The notes under the pieces: model-generated
Told to the model about the DNA's origin: nothing
What the model saw: the letters and a program-made list of their open reading frames with translations, nothing else
Database searches by the model: none
Position numbers and translations under genes: made by a program
Source: Bacteroidales bacterium
Lineage (GTDB): Bacteria; Bacteroidota; Bacteroidia; Bacteroidales; GCA-2748055
Assembly (NCBI GenBank): GCA_020636775.1
Contig: JACJXF010000005.1
Span: 1-64,000, forward strand
DNA: 64,000 nt
Direction of reading: 5' to 3'
Shown: in pieces, positions 33,295 to 41,275 of the stretch
Layout: every line of letters begins with the position of its first letter
How positions within the stretch are numbered: the stretch's first letter is position 1

Positions 33295-33579
33295 TTATTT
33301 TACATTAACCTTAACTTTTCCAACAAATGTTTTTGCCGGTTTAAAGGAGGGAATCCAATGTTCAGGAATGATAATGGTCGTATTCCTGGAAATGTTTCTT
33401 GCTGTTTTCTTTGCTCTTTTCTTTACGATGAAGCTGCCAAATCCTCTCAGGTAAACGTTTTTGTTTTTACCGAGTGAATCTTTTACAGTTTCCATAAAAG
33501 CTTCAACTGTTTTTTGTACAGTTACCTTTTCGATTCCTGTGTTCTTGGAAATCTCGTTTACGATATCTGCTTTGGTCAT
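33295..33579 (-). CDS. HU family DNA-binding protein
   Basis: 94 residues. N-terminal helices ('MTKADIVNEISKNTGIEKVTVQKTVEAF') and the signature 'VYLRGFGSFIVKKRAKKTARN', then the DNA-binding arm ('IIIPEHWIPSFKPAKTF'). The intercalating arm tip has 'IPEHWIPSF' where most HU proteins read 'IPA...P.F'. It binds and bends chromosomal DNA as a dimer. A perfect -7 box lies 54 bases upstream. Confidence 0.93.
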   Translation of the reverse strand: MTKADIVNEISKNTGIEKVTVQKTVEAFMETVKDSLGKNKNVYLRGFGSFIVKKRAKKTARNISRNTTIIIPEHWIPSFKPAKTFVGKVKVNVK

Positions 33580-33632
33580 TTTAAAATGCTTTAATTATCA
33601 ATGAATTACAATTATCTTTTTGTTTTGGTTTG

Positions 33633-33640
33633 CAAATATA
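33633..33640 (-). promoter_or_regulatory. -7 promoter box of the HU gene
   Basis: The minus strand reads TAtaTTTG 54 bases ahead of the HU start codon. The expected TTG element is not at canonical distance. Confidence 0.45.
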
Positions 33641-33716
33641 GTTTATTTCCTCCTATAAATAAAACACAATTCTATTATTTTTACCCGGAATATATATTTT
33701 ATCTTAAACATTGAGG

Positions 33717-34769
33717 ATGACGCTAAGCAAAAAGCTGGGGGAATGGTACGAAAAAGAGAAGAGAGACTTACCCTGGAGAAAATCCTCCAACCCATATAAT
33801 ATATGGCTTTCAGAAATCATTCTTCAGCAAACCAGGGTCGCACAGGGTTTAAATTATTACCTGAACTTCATAGAGAAATTTCCCGATATTTTTTCTCTCG
33901 CCAATGCTGATACTGAGGAGGTTTTAAAATTGTGGCAGGGTTTAGGGTACTACAGCCGGGCCCGAAACCTCCATGAAACAGCCAGAACCATTGCCTTTAA
34001 CATGAAAGGTATTTTTCCTCAGAATTATCCCGGACTTTTAAAATTAAAAGGAATAGGTGATTACACCGCTGCAGCCATCGCCTCTATTTCATTCGGCAAG
34101 CCGGTTGCAGCAATAGACGGGAATGTTAAGAGAGTTGTTTCCAGATTATTTGCCATTGAAGATGAAGTAAACTCCACCCGCGGAAAAGATCTGATCAAAA
34201 CCTTCTCTTATGAAATTCTTGATGTCAGCAACCCCGGCCGACACAATCAGGCAATGATGGAACTTGGTGCAAACATTTGCCTTCCTTCAAAACCTAAATG
34301 CATGGAATGCCCGATCTCTCAGTATTGTCTGGCCCTTAAAGAAAATAAAGTAGCTGAGTTACCGCTAAAATACAAAAAGGCTTCTCCCAGAAACCGCTAT
34401 TTCACATACCTGATAATCAAAAAAGGAAACAGGATTTTATTGAAGAAAAGGGATAAAGGAGATATCTGGGAGGGACTCTATGAATTTCCCCTTATCGAAA
34501 ACATACAGGAGACAAGCCCATCAGAATTGGCAAGTAAAATAGCCGGATTTTTGAATGTTTCCGACTCCCAGTTGAATATTACAAAAATTTCAGAAACTGT
34601 TATTCACAAGCTAAGTCACCAACATATTTCGTGTCGTTTCATACATTTAAATTTTCCGGGGGATTTTGAAATTTCAGCTGGTACCGGCATAGAAATCACT
34701 ACAGATGAGTTTGAAAAATTCCCTGTGCCCCGATTAATTGAAAGATACATTGATAATAAGGGGCTCTGA
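33717..34769 (+). CDS. mutY: A/G-specific adenine DNA glycosylase
   Basis: 350 residues from the ATG at 33717; a TTG two codons upstream is in frame but less likely. Motifs in order: 'LPWR..SNPYNIWLSEIILQQT' with catalytic Glu33, the helix-hairpin-helix 'LKLKGIGDYTAAAI', the catalytic Asp in 'AAIDGNVKRV', and the iron-sulfur ligands C-x6-C-x2-C-x5-C ('CLPSKPKCMECPISQYC'). A NUDIX-like 8-oxoG recognition domain follows from about residue 225. It removes adenine opposite 8-oxoguanine. The order mutY-ssb-gldE-gldD is a conserved Bacteroidota arrangement. Confidence 0.95.
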   Translation: MTLSKKLGEWYEKEKRDLPWRKSSNPYNIWLSEIILQQTRVAQGLNYYLNFIEKFPDIFSLANADTEEVLKLWQGLGYYSRARNLHETARTIAFNMKGIFPQNYPGLLKLKGIGDYTAAAIASISFGKPVAAIDGNVKRVVSRLFAIEDEVNSTRGKDLIKTFSYEILDVSNPGRHNQAMMELGANICLPSKPKCMECPISQYCLALKENKVAELPLKYKKASPRNRYFTYLIIKKGNRILLKKRDKGDIWEGLYEFPLIENIQETSPSELASKIAGFLNVSDSQLNITKISETVIHKLSHQHISCRFIHLNFPGDFEISAGTGIEITTDEFEKFPVPRLIERYIDNKGL

Positions 34770-34863
34770 TAACATAGGCAGAAACATTCATGGAATCCAT
34801 TCTATTTCAAAATTCCTGGAATTGATTCACGCATACTATACAATATCAATTACGGGCAGCACC

Positions 34864-34893
34864 TTGGTCTGAATGGATATTTTTGTATCTTTA
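34864..34893 (+). promoter_or_regulatory. Promoter of ssb
   Basis: TTG (34864-34866) and TAtcTTTA (34886-34893) are spaced 19 bases. The box overlaps the alternative TTG start at 34883, so translation must begin at the downstream ATG (34919). Confidence 0.55.
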
Positions 34894-34918
34894 CTCTCTG
34901 TTTATTAACTCAGAAATT

Positions 34919-35380
34919 ATGTCAGTCAATAAGGTTATTCTGGTCGGAAATGTTGGTAAAGATCCTGAAACAAGGCATCTGGAAGGAGGCAACACGGTTT
35001 GCAAATTTCCTCTCGCTACCAGTGAAGTGTATAAAAACAGAGATGGTGAAAAAATTACCAATACCGAATGGCATAACATTGTTTTATGGAAAGGCCTTGC
35101 AGAGATAGCTGAAAAATATGTAAAAAAAGGAAGTCAGCTGTATATCGAAGGACGTATCCGTTCCAGGAGTTATACCGATCAGGATAATAACACCAAATAC
35201 ATTACCGAGATCATTGGAGACTCGATGCAAATGCTCGGTAAGAGAAGTGATTCAGGAAGTTCTGATATGGGAGAAAGTCATTCATCCGCACAATCCGGAA
35301 CTCAGCCTGCAAATTCAGGCCCGGAAGATCTGGCAGGTGAACTTGAAAAATCGCAAGGCACCGACGACCTCCCATTTTAA
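34919..35380 (+). CDS. ssb: Single-stranded DNA-binding protein
   Basis: 153 residues from the ATG at 34919, where the canonical 'MSVNKVILVGNVGKDPE' begins. The OB fold covers about residues 1-108 ('WHNIVLWKGLAEIAEKYVKKGSQLYIEGRI'). A flexible Ser/Gly/Gln-rich linker ends in the acidic tip 'GTDDLPF' used to recruit partner proteins. It coats single-stranded DNA as a tetramer in replication and repair. It has its own promoter and may continue into gldE. Confidence 0.96.
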   Translation: MSVNKVILVGNVGKDPETRHLEGGNTVCKFPLATSEVYKNRDGEKITNTEWHNIVLWKGLAEIAEKYVKKGSQLYIEGRIRSRSYTDQDNNTKYITEIIGDSMQMLGKRSDSGSSDMGESHSSAQSGTQPANSGPEDLAGELEKSQGTDDLPF

Positions 35381-35429
35381 CCATTCTTCAAAAGATTAGA
35401 ATCCATTGGAACCAGGTTCGTATTTAACA

Positions 35430-36743
35430 ATGAATACAATAATCGCTTTATCTGACCAGGGCATATTATCTCCTTGGGTGATAACCGCAATTTGCCTTCT
35501 TATAATACTCCTGATACTTTCTGTAATTTTCACCGGTTCTGAATCGGCTTATTTTTCTCTGGAAGAGCAGGAGACCCAGGACCTTGAGAATTTGAAATCT
35601 GTTCGCTCCCTTAAGGTGCTTAAGCTGCTTAGCGCTCCCGAAGAGCTTCTGGTAACCATAATAATTTCAAATACTCTGATAAACCTCCTTTTTATAACTC
35701 TTTTTGCATCCCTGCTTAACATCTTTCCTGCATTTGCCCTTTCATCCGGCTCCGGCATTGCTTTAAGCATACTGGTAATTGTGTTTACCCTGCTAATTTT
35801 TGGAAAAATTCTTCCAAAGATTTACGCCCATAATAATGCTCTCAGGTTTGCAATTTTTGCAGTTTACCCCCTGGTAGCGGCAAGTTGGACATTTACTCCA
35901 CTGCGCTTCCTATTAAACCGGACTTCATCCATGATTAATCGAAGGATTGTTAAAAATCTGACCCGCTTTTCTATTGATGGACTCTCCGATGCCCTCGATC
36001 ATACAAATGGGGTAGTCACCGAAGACAGAAAAATTCTGATGGGGATTGTAAACTTCAGTAATATTGAAGTAAGTGACATCATGAAACCCAGGATGGATGT
36101 GACAGCCGTTGATATTGAAACTGACTTCAAAACTTTAATAAAAACCATTAATGACTCTGGCTATAGCCGGATTCCGGTATTTTCCGAGACTTTCGATAAC
36201 ATCAAAGGAGTTTTGTATGTGAAGGATCTCCTTCCCTTTCTGTCTGAAAAAGACAATTTTGAATGGCAAAATCTTATTCGGCCCGGATACTATGTGCCTG
36301 AAACTAAAAAAATTAAGGATCTGTTGCAGGAGTTCCTTGATAAGAAGATTCATATGGCTATTGTTGTGGATGAATATGGAGGCACAGAAGGTATTGTTAC
36401 TCTGGAAGATATTCTTGAGGAAATCGTTGGCGAAATAAATGATGAATCTGATGAAGTGGAATCAAATTATTCCCGAATCGATGACTATAATTATATTTTC
36501 GATGGGAAAATTCTACTGAACGATTTCTTTAAAATTGTACAACTCGACGAAGAGCTTTTCGAACCTGTAAGAGGAGAAGCCGATACACTTGCCGGATTAA
36601 TACTCGAAATCAAAGGAGAGATACCCCCTCCTAATGACACTATATTGCTTAAGAACTTCAGCTTTACCATTCTCTCCGTCGACGAAAGAAGAATCAGAAA
36701 AGTGAAATTCACTCTTGATAAAAACCTTAAAATAAGGCAATAA
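35430..36743 (+). CDS. gldE: Gliding motility-associated protein GldE (CNNM/CorC-type membrane protein)
   Basis: 437 residues from the ATG at 35430 (a TTG at 35406 is in frame). The N-terminal DUF21-type membrane domain has 'FTGSESAYFSLE' and three to four helices. A CBS pair follows ('VSDIMKPRMDVTAVD', 'GYSRIPVF', 'KIHMAIVVDEYGGTEGIVTLEDILEEIVGEI') and then a C-terminal CorC/HlyC transporter-associated domain. Family knowledge: gldE lies next to gldD in gliding bacteria and supports GldD function; fold relatives act in Mg2+/Co2+ transport. The gldD start is 5 bases downstream. Confidence 0.9.
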   Translation: MNTIIALSDQGILSPWVITAICLLIILLILSVIFTGSESAYFSLEEQETQDLENLKSVRSLKVLKLLSAPEELLVTIIISNTLINLLFITLFASLLNIFPAFALSSGSGIALSILVIVFTLLIFGKILPKIYAHNNALRFAIFAVYPLVAASWTFTPLRFLLNRTSSMINRRIVKNLTRFSIDGLSDALDHTNGVVTEDRKILMGIVNFSNIEVSDIMKPRMDVTAVDIETDFKTLIKTINDSGYSRIPVFSETFDNIKGVLYVKDLLPFLSEKDNFEWQNLIRPGYYVPETKKIKDLLQEFLDKKIHMAIVVDEYGGTEGIVTLEDILEEIVGEINDESDEVESNYSRIDDYNYIFDGKILLNDFFKIVQLDEELFEPVRGEADTLAGLILEIKGEIPPPNDTILLKNFSFTILSVDERRIRKVKFTLDKNLKIRQ

Positions 36744-36748
36744 TTGTC

Positions 36749-37345
36749 ATGAAGCACAGACTTTCCTTTCTAACTTCTCTTATCTTCCTGTCGCTTTTGC
36801 TCTCAGCGCTTACATCCTGCAAAAAAACCTATACTCCTAAACCAAAGGGCTTTATTAGGATTGATTACCCAAAAAAGGAATACACCAAATACCTGTCATC
36901 TGAAGGATTCAGCTTCGAATATCCTGTATATGCCAGAATAGTTAAAGATTCAAGCAGAATGCACCCTGACTGGATTAATATTGAATTCCCTCAATTTGAT
37001 GGTAAGATTTACCTTTCATTTTTAAAAATCAATTCCGATCTCGGTAAATATGCAGATGAAAGTCGTGATCTGGCATATAAACACAGCATTAAGGCTGAGT
37101 CGATCCAGGAAAGTCTGATAAACCTTCCTGAAAAGAAAGTTTATGGGATTTTTTATGATATCAAGGGAAATGCTGCTTCATCGGTACAGTTTTTTGTAAC
37201 CGACAGTATGACTAATTTTCTCAGGGGTTCATTGTATTTTAACACCCAGCCTAATCAGGATTCACTTGCACCTGTTATAAAGTTCGTCAGGGAAGATATT
37301 GACCATTTCATCAAAACACTGGAATGGAATTCAGGTACAAAATAA
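36749..37345 (+). CDS. gldD: Gliding motility lipoprotein GldD
   Basis: 198 residues with a lipoprotein signal ending 'LTSC' (Cys24). The mature start 'KPKGFIRIDYPKKEY' and 'FSFEYPVYARI' are the characteristic GldD opening; 'WINIEFPQFDGKIYLSFL' and 'VYGIFYDIKGNAASSVQFFVTDS' follow. Family knowledge: GldD is required for gliding and for function of the type IX secretion machinery. It is coupled to gldE. Lipidation would be completed by Lnt (22327-23940). Confidence 0.95.
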   Translation: MKHRLSFLTSLIFLSLLLSALTSCKKTYTPKPKGFIRIDYPKKEYTKYLSSEGFSFEYPVYARIVKDSSRMHPDWINIEFPQFDGKIYLSFLKINSDLGKYADESRDLAYKHSIKAESIQESLINLPEKKVYGIFYDIKGNAASSVQFFVTDSMTNFLRGSLYFNTQPNQDSLAPVIKFVREDIDHFIKTLEWNSGTK

Positions 37346-37385
37346 ATACGTAAATTGCAGACTTGCTTTTTCATAAATTCTTTTC

Positions 37386-38015
37386 ATGGGAGTTATTGTA
37401 AAAAAAGAGGTAAGAGGCTGTATGCTTGGTATCTGGGAGATTAAGGAAGACTTCGACTCCCTCTTTTCCAGGTTAAAACTCGATGCGGATGAACTTGAAA
37501 CTCTTGGCAGTTTTAAGAATGAAAGCCGTAAGATTGAGTGGCTCAGTGTAAGAGTACTCATAAACGAAATGACAGGTAAGGATTCGCGAATCATATACAA
37601 TCAGTACAGAAAACCTTTTCTTAAGGAAAACTCATTTCAAATTAGCATCTCGCATTCAAAGGATCTGACTTCCATATTGATGAGTAAATCAAAAAAAGTA
37701 GGAATCGATCTGGAATATATGTCGCACAAGATTTCCAATGTAAGCTCAAAGTTTATAAATAATCTGGAGCTTATAACCACAAATCCTGATCTGCTGCGCT
37801 ATCATCTTTACATACATTGGTGTGCAAAGGAAGCCATGTATAAGATCTGTGACAAACAGGATATAAATTTTAAGGAAAATTTATCCATACTTCCTTTTGA
37901 CCCAAAACACGATGGCTGGTTAAAAGGTAGAGTGCTTAACATTCATGGTGTAGAGGATTTTAATATTAGGTACGAAAATATGGATGGATATGCTATTGCC
38001 TATACCTGCAAGTAA
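37386..38015 (+). CDS. 4'-phosphopantetheinyl transferase superfamily protein
   Basis: 209 residues with the two diagnostic motifs: 'KKVGIDLEYM' (metal-binding Asp and Glu) and 'WCAKEAMYK' (WxxKEA). 'ISISHSKDL' precedes them. It transfers phosphopantetheine from CoA to acyl or peptidyl carrier proteins. Only one PPTase is visible here, so it could serve fatty-acid ACP or a secondary pathway. The GGGP synthase start codon follows its stop without a gap, so the two are one transcript. Confidence 0.88.
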   Translation: MGVIVKKEVRGCMLGIWEIKEDFDSLFSRLKLDADELETLGSFKNESRKIEWLSVRVLINEMTGKDSRIIYNQYRKPFLKENSFQISISHSKDLTSILMSKSKKVGIDLEYMSHKISNVSSKFINNLELITTNPDLLRYHLYIHWCAKEAMYKICDKQDINFKENLSILPFDPKHDGWLKGRVLNIHGVEDFNIRYENMDGYAIAYTCK

Positions 38016-38732
38016 ATGAATATTTATAAGGAAATATTATCGAGGGATAAAAAAAGGGTTGCGATACTGATCGATCCGGACAACAACAGCCCTGAATCAT
38101 TGGATCGCATCGTACACAATTGTAATGAATCCCATGTGGATTATATTTTTGTAGGTGGAAGTCTGGTGGTTACAAATATTGCGGAGACCATTGGCCGGAT
38201 TAAGGAACAAACCAGCATTCCTGTTTTGATTTTCCCGGGGAATGTAATTCAAATCTCTGAGCTTGCTGATGGAATTTTATATCTCTCGCTTATTTCGGGA
38301 AGAAATCCAGAATATCTTATCGGTCAGCACGTAGTTTCCGCACCCGGACTGAAGAAATCGGGGATAGAAGTGATACCCACAGCCTACATCCTCATTGAAA
38401 ACGGCAAAACCACCTCGGTGGAATATATGAGCAATACCATTCCAATTCCTGCCGATAAACCGGAAATTGTTGTCGCAACCGCTCTTGCCGGCGAAATGCT
38501 GGGGATGAAGCTGATTTATCTGGAAGCAGGCAGCGGAGCTGCAAAATCCGTCTCACTAAAAATCATCTCAGAAGTAAAAGCAAATACAGGGATACCTATA
38601 TTGGTAGGGGGAGGCATTCGCAGCCGTGAAGATGCTGTCATGATATTTTCTCATGGAGCCGACCTGATAGTTGTAGGATCTGCAGTAGAAGAGAATCCTG
38701 ATATTATTCAGGAAATCTGCGACGCACGCTGA
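38016..38732 (+). CDS. Geranylgeranylglyceryl/heptaprenylglyceryl phosphate synthase
   Basis: 238 residues forming a TIM barrel: 'KKRVAILIDPDN' with the Mg2+-binding Asp, 'DYIFVGGSLVV', 'IPVLIFPGN', 'MLGMKLIYLEAGSGAAKSV', and 'PILVGGGIRSREDA' with 'HGADLIVVGSAVEENP'. Family knowledge: members join a polyprenyl diphosphate to glycerol-1-phosphate, the first step to archaeal ether lipids, and a bacterial branch exists in Bacteroidota. The product and its end use here are not known. It abuts the convergent gene at 38733 with no spacer. Confidence 0.92.
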   Translation: MNIYKEILSRDKKRVAILIDPDNNSPESLDRIVHNCNESHVDYIFVGGSLVVTNIAETIGRIKEQTSIPVLIFPGNVIQISELADGILYLSLISGRNPEYLIGQHVVSAPGLKKSGIEVIPTAYILIENGKTTSVEYMSNTIPIPADKPEIVVATALAGEMLGMKLIYLEAGSGAAKSVSLKIISEVKANTGIPILVGGGIRSREDAVMIFSHGADLIVVGSAVEENPDIIQEICDAR

Positions 38733-39455
38733 TTAAAAAGAAAACTCAATACCAGCTGTCAGGGGTGGCAGTTCAGGACTTGTATACCCGGATGAGATCA
38801 GATCGCTAATCCTGTAGTTTCCATAGAGTGCAAGCTTATTAATCCCTATCCTTGCTGTTACAAGCGCTGAAAACTTCTCAATGTAATTAAGATTTCTCTG
38901 CACAAGCCGGCTTTTCTCATAATAATCTCCATCAGGAGCAATATCCTTTATTATAAGTCTTCGTCCGTAATTCCATTCTCCTTTAATACCAATGTCCAGA
39001 TAATTTCCGAGAACATTTCCCCTTTTACCCACATTAATCCTGTTATAAACCTCTCCCCCGAGAGTAGCAAGTCCGAGAGACATGCTCTTAACAAGACTTG
39101 CCTGTGAAAATGGATTGGAAGCCACATCAACCGGAAGGGCATCCTCAGCCTGAATACCATACCTTTTAAAACTGTAGCTGAGATCGTATCCTATTGCATA
39201 GAATGATAGAAGCTTCAGCTTATAACGATAACCCACAATAATTTCACCGGAACGCAGCAAATCCGTTTTAGCCCCGGACACTTCATTGTAAGGCACAACC
39301 AAACCAAAACTCTCATAAATATGTCCGTACTGACGCATATTAGGACCTTTCTTGTCCTGATACTGCTCATCGACGTCCTTATCCATAATAACATCCTGAG
39401 CAGATAAACCGAAATACAGGAAAGTCAGAAATAAAAATAAAAGGTATGATTTCAT
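38733..39455 (-). CDS. Outer-membrane protein of unknown function
   Basis: 240 residues from the ATG at 39455 ('MKSYLLFLFLTFLYFGLSAQ' signal peptide); a longer frame to 39497 adds a charged extension that makes a poor leader. The rest shows amphipathic strands ('GEIIVGYRYKLKLLSFYAIGYDLSYSF') and ends 'AGIEFSF', typical of a barrel. No family recognised. It sits behind the subtilase gene on the same strand. Confidence 0.65.
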   Translation of the reverse strand: MKSYLLFLFLTFLYFGLSAQDVIMDKDVDEQYQDKKGPNMRQYGHIYESFGLVVPYNEVSGAKTDLLRSGEIIVGYRYKLKLLSFYAIGYDLSYSFKRYGIQAEDALPVDVASNPFSQASLVKSMSLGLATLGGEVYNRINVGKRGNVLGNYLDIGIKGEWNYGRRLIIKDIAPDGDYYEKSRLVQRNLNYIEKFSALVTARIGINKLALYGNYRISDLISSGYTSPELPPLTAGIEFSF

Positions 39456-39509
39456 CTTATTGGTTTTATATAATTTTTTCAATTTAGGTGCAGTCAATTA
39501 TTAAATTTA

Positions 39510-41228
39510 TCAGAACTTAAAACTCCCGGTATATCCTTTAAAAAATGCTTCCACTGTGTCGCCCTCTTCAATATATGATTCGGGAATTTCGTACTCACCA
39601 GCCGAAGACATGTTAACCAAGCCATATCTTTTCAGTTTCTGGCTGTTTGCAGGTATTATATGGAAATATAAAATATCACTGTCGAGCTTGTAGAGCCCGT
39701 TTTCAGCCTCATCAGAATTTTCCGTATTTATATTTTCAGCATCTCCTGCCTGAGAAGGGCTTTCTGAATCAGAAATTTCTGAATTATCGCTAAATGCTTC
39801 CGAATTCAAAGTCGTATCTTCTTCTTCAATCCAATCGTTATTCCAGCTTTCCCTGCCCTCGATCACAATTTTAACTGTAAACTCCTCTCTGAAGAATTTA
39901 AATGTTGGCTCAGGTTTAACCTGATTACCGGTAAAATAAGAGGCCTGCGGCACACCATAACCATGAGCATAATCATAGTATGGATATAAATGTCCGGATT
40001 TTTCAAGCTCTTTAAAAGTCTCCATATTGTTCCACTCAGGATGCATCTGCATTACACAGGCTGCGAAGCCTGAAACCAGTGGGGTTGAAAAGGATGTTCC
40101 ATAGGCAACATGAATTTTCTTCTGAGTAGAAGTACTCACCTGGCCAAAAGCGCTCAGGTTTGGCTTCATCCTGCCATCATAGGTCGGACCATATGAACTG
40201 AATTTTATATGGTAACCGTTATCAGGCGAAATTCCTCCTATGCTCAGCACACTATCGGCGTCAGCCGGTGCACCAACAACTTCCCAGGGTTTATCACCAT
40301 CATTTCCGGCAGCATTTATTACCAGCATTCCTTTGGAAGCAGCCATATTGGCAGAACGGGTCACCAGAGTTGAACGACCATCCATTTGTCTGGGAAAATA
40401 ACGATTAAAAGTATAGCCCAATGAACTGCTGATAATGTCGGCACCATTTTTATCTGCCCATTCAACCGCCGCGAGCCAGTTTTCTTCTTCCGAGAAAACC
40501 TCCCTCGTAACCTCAGTACGGGCAAGCAGAAATTCAGCCCCGCTTGCAAGTCCGAACTTTTTCCCGTCCAATATTCCTGCAATGCAGGTCAATACACTGG
40601 TGCCATGACTGGAGTAATCATAAACGAATTCGCGATTTTTAACAAAGTCCCATGTGGCAATAATCCGACCGGATTCCCTGATGTGCTGAAATAGCGGAGA
40701 TTTATCAACTCCCGGAAAACCTCCGTCAAAGATGGCAATCCTTACGCCGCTCCCGTCAATTCCTTTATCTTCAAAGTATTTTGCACCAAACTCATTGAGT
40801 TGAGATTCTCTTAGCTCGTCATTGTTATAATTTATTTCGGGATCAAAACTGTCTTTGGTTTCAATGGAATACATGCTTATCTCCTGACAATCGGTCACAA
40901 AGGGCAATGATTTAATTTTTTGCAGAGTATTCTTATCAGCGTTTACAGCAACGGCATTGAACCAACGGCTCTCTTTTCCCAGATCACCGGCGATATCCTT
41001 AATTTTCTCCTTGTAATCACTGCGCAGAGGCAGATCGGTATACTCACTGAGAGGTATATTTTTTAATTCTCTTTTATGAATAGCTGCTGCATCAAAATAA
41101 GAATAGGGATCGAATTCGACGCCGGTTTTATCAGTCAAAAAGATCCAATACCTTTTCTGTGCATTCAGTCCAGCAGAGGGAATCAGCAGTATAATCAAAA
41201 ATACCAAACCGGAAATACGATTCATCAT
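39510..41228 (-). CDS. Secreted subtilisin-like serine peptidase (family S8)
   Basis: 572 residues with a signal peptide (ending 'GLNAQ'). A propeptide-like region (about 25-120) precedes the catalytic domain. The triad is intact: Asp168 ('IAIFDGGFP'), His208 ('SSHGTSV'), Ser379 ('GTSFSTPL'), plus the oxyanion Asn309 ('INAAGNDG'). After the domain comes an acidic, Glu/Asp/Ser-rich linker (about 470-520) and a small C-terminal strand domain ending 'GYTGSFKF'; this is not a recognisable type IX sorting tail. It likely acts in the periplasm or is exported by another route. Substrate unknown. Confidence 0.9.
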   Translation of the reverse strand: MMNRISGLVFLIILLIPSAGLNAQKRYWIFLTDKTGVEFDPYSYFDAAAIHKRELKNIPLSEYTDLPLRSDYKEKIKDIAGDLGKESRWFNAVAVNADKNTLQKIKSLPFVTDCQEISMYSIETKDSFDPEINYNNDELRESQLNEFGAKYFEDKGIDGSGVRIAIFDGGFPGVDKSPLFQHIRESGRIIATWDFVKNREFVYDYSSHGTSVLTCIAGILDGKKFGLASGAEFLLARTEVTREVFSEEENWLAAVEWADKNGADIISSSLGYTFNRYFPRQMDGRSTLVTRSANMAASKGMLVINAAGNDGDKPWEVVGAPADADSVLSIGGISPDNGYHIKFSSYGPTYDGRMKPNLSAFGQVSTSTQKKIHVAYGTSFSTPLVSGFAACVMQMHPEWNNMETFKELEKSGHLYPYYDYAHGYGVPQASYFTGNQVKPEPTFKFFREEFTVKIVIEGRESWNNDWIEEEDTTLNSEAFSDNSEISDSESPSQAGDAENINTENSDEAENGLYKLDSDILYFHIIPANSQKLKRYGLVNMSSAGEYEIPESYIEEGDTVEAFFKGYTGSFKF

Positions 41229-41275
41229 AATTGTTTCATTTTCAGATTATATCAACACAGATTTCAAATATTTGT

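Noticed and set aside
34883..34918. Upstream TTG extension of ssb
   Set aside because: It lies inside the predicted promoter and adds residues foreign to the family; ATG 34919 starts the conserved MSVNKVILVG.
39456..39497. Fourteen-residue extension of the outer-membrane protein at 38733
   Set aside because: It puts a charged stretch before a good signal peptide; the ATG at 39455 is better.
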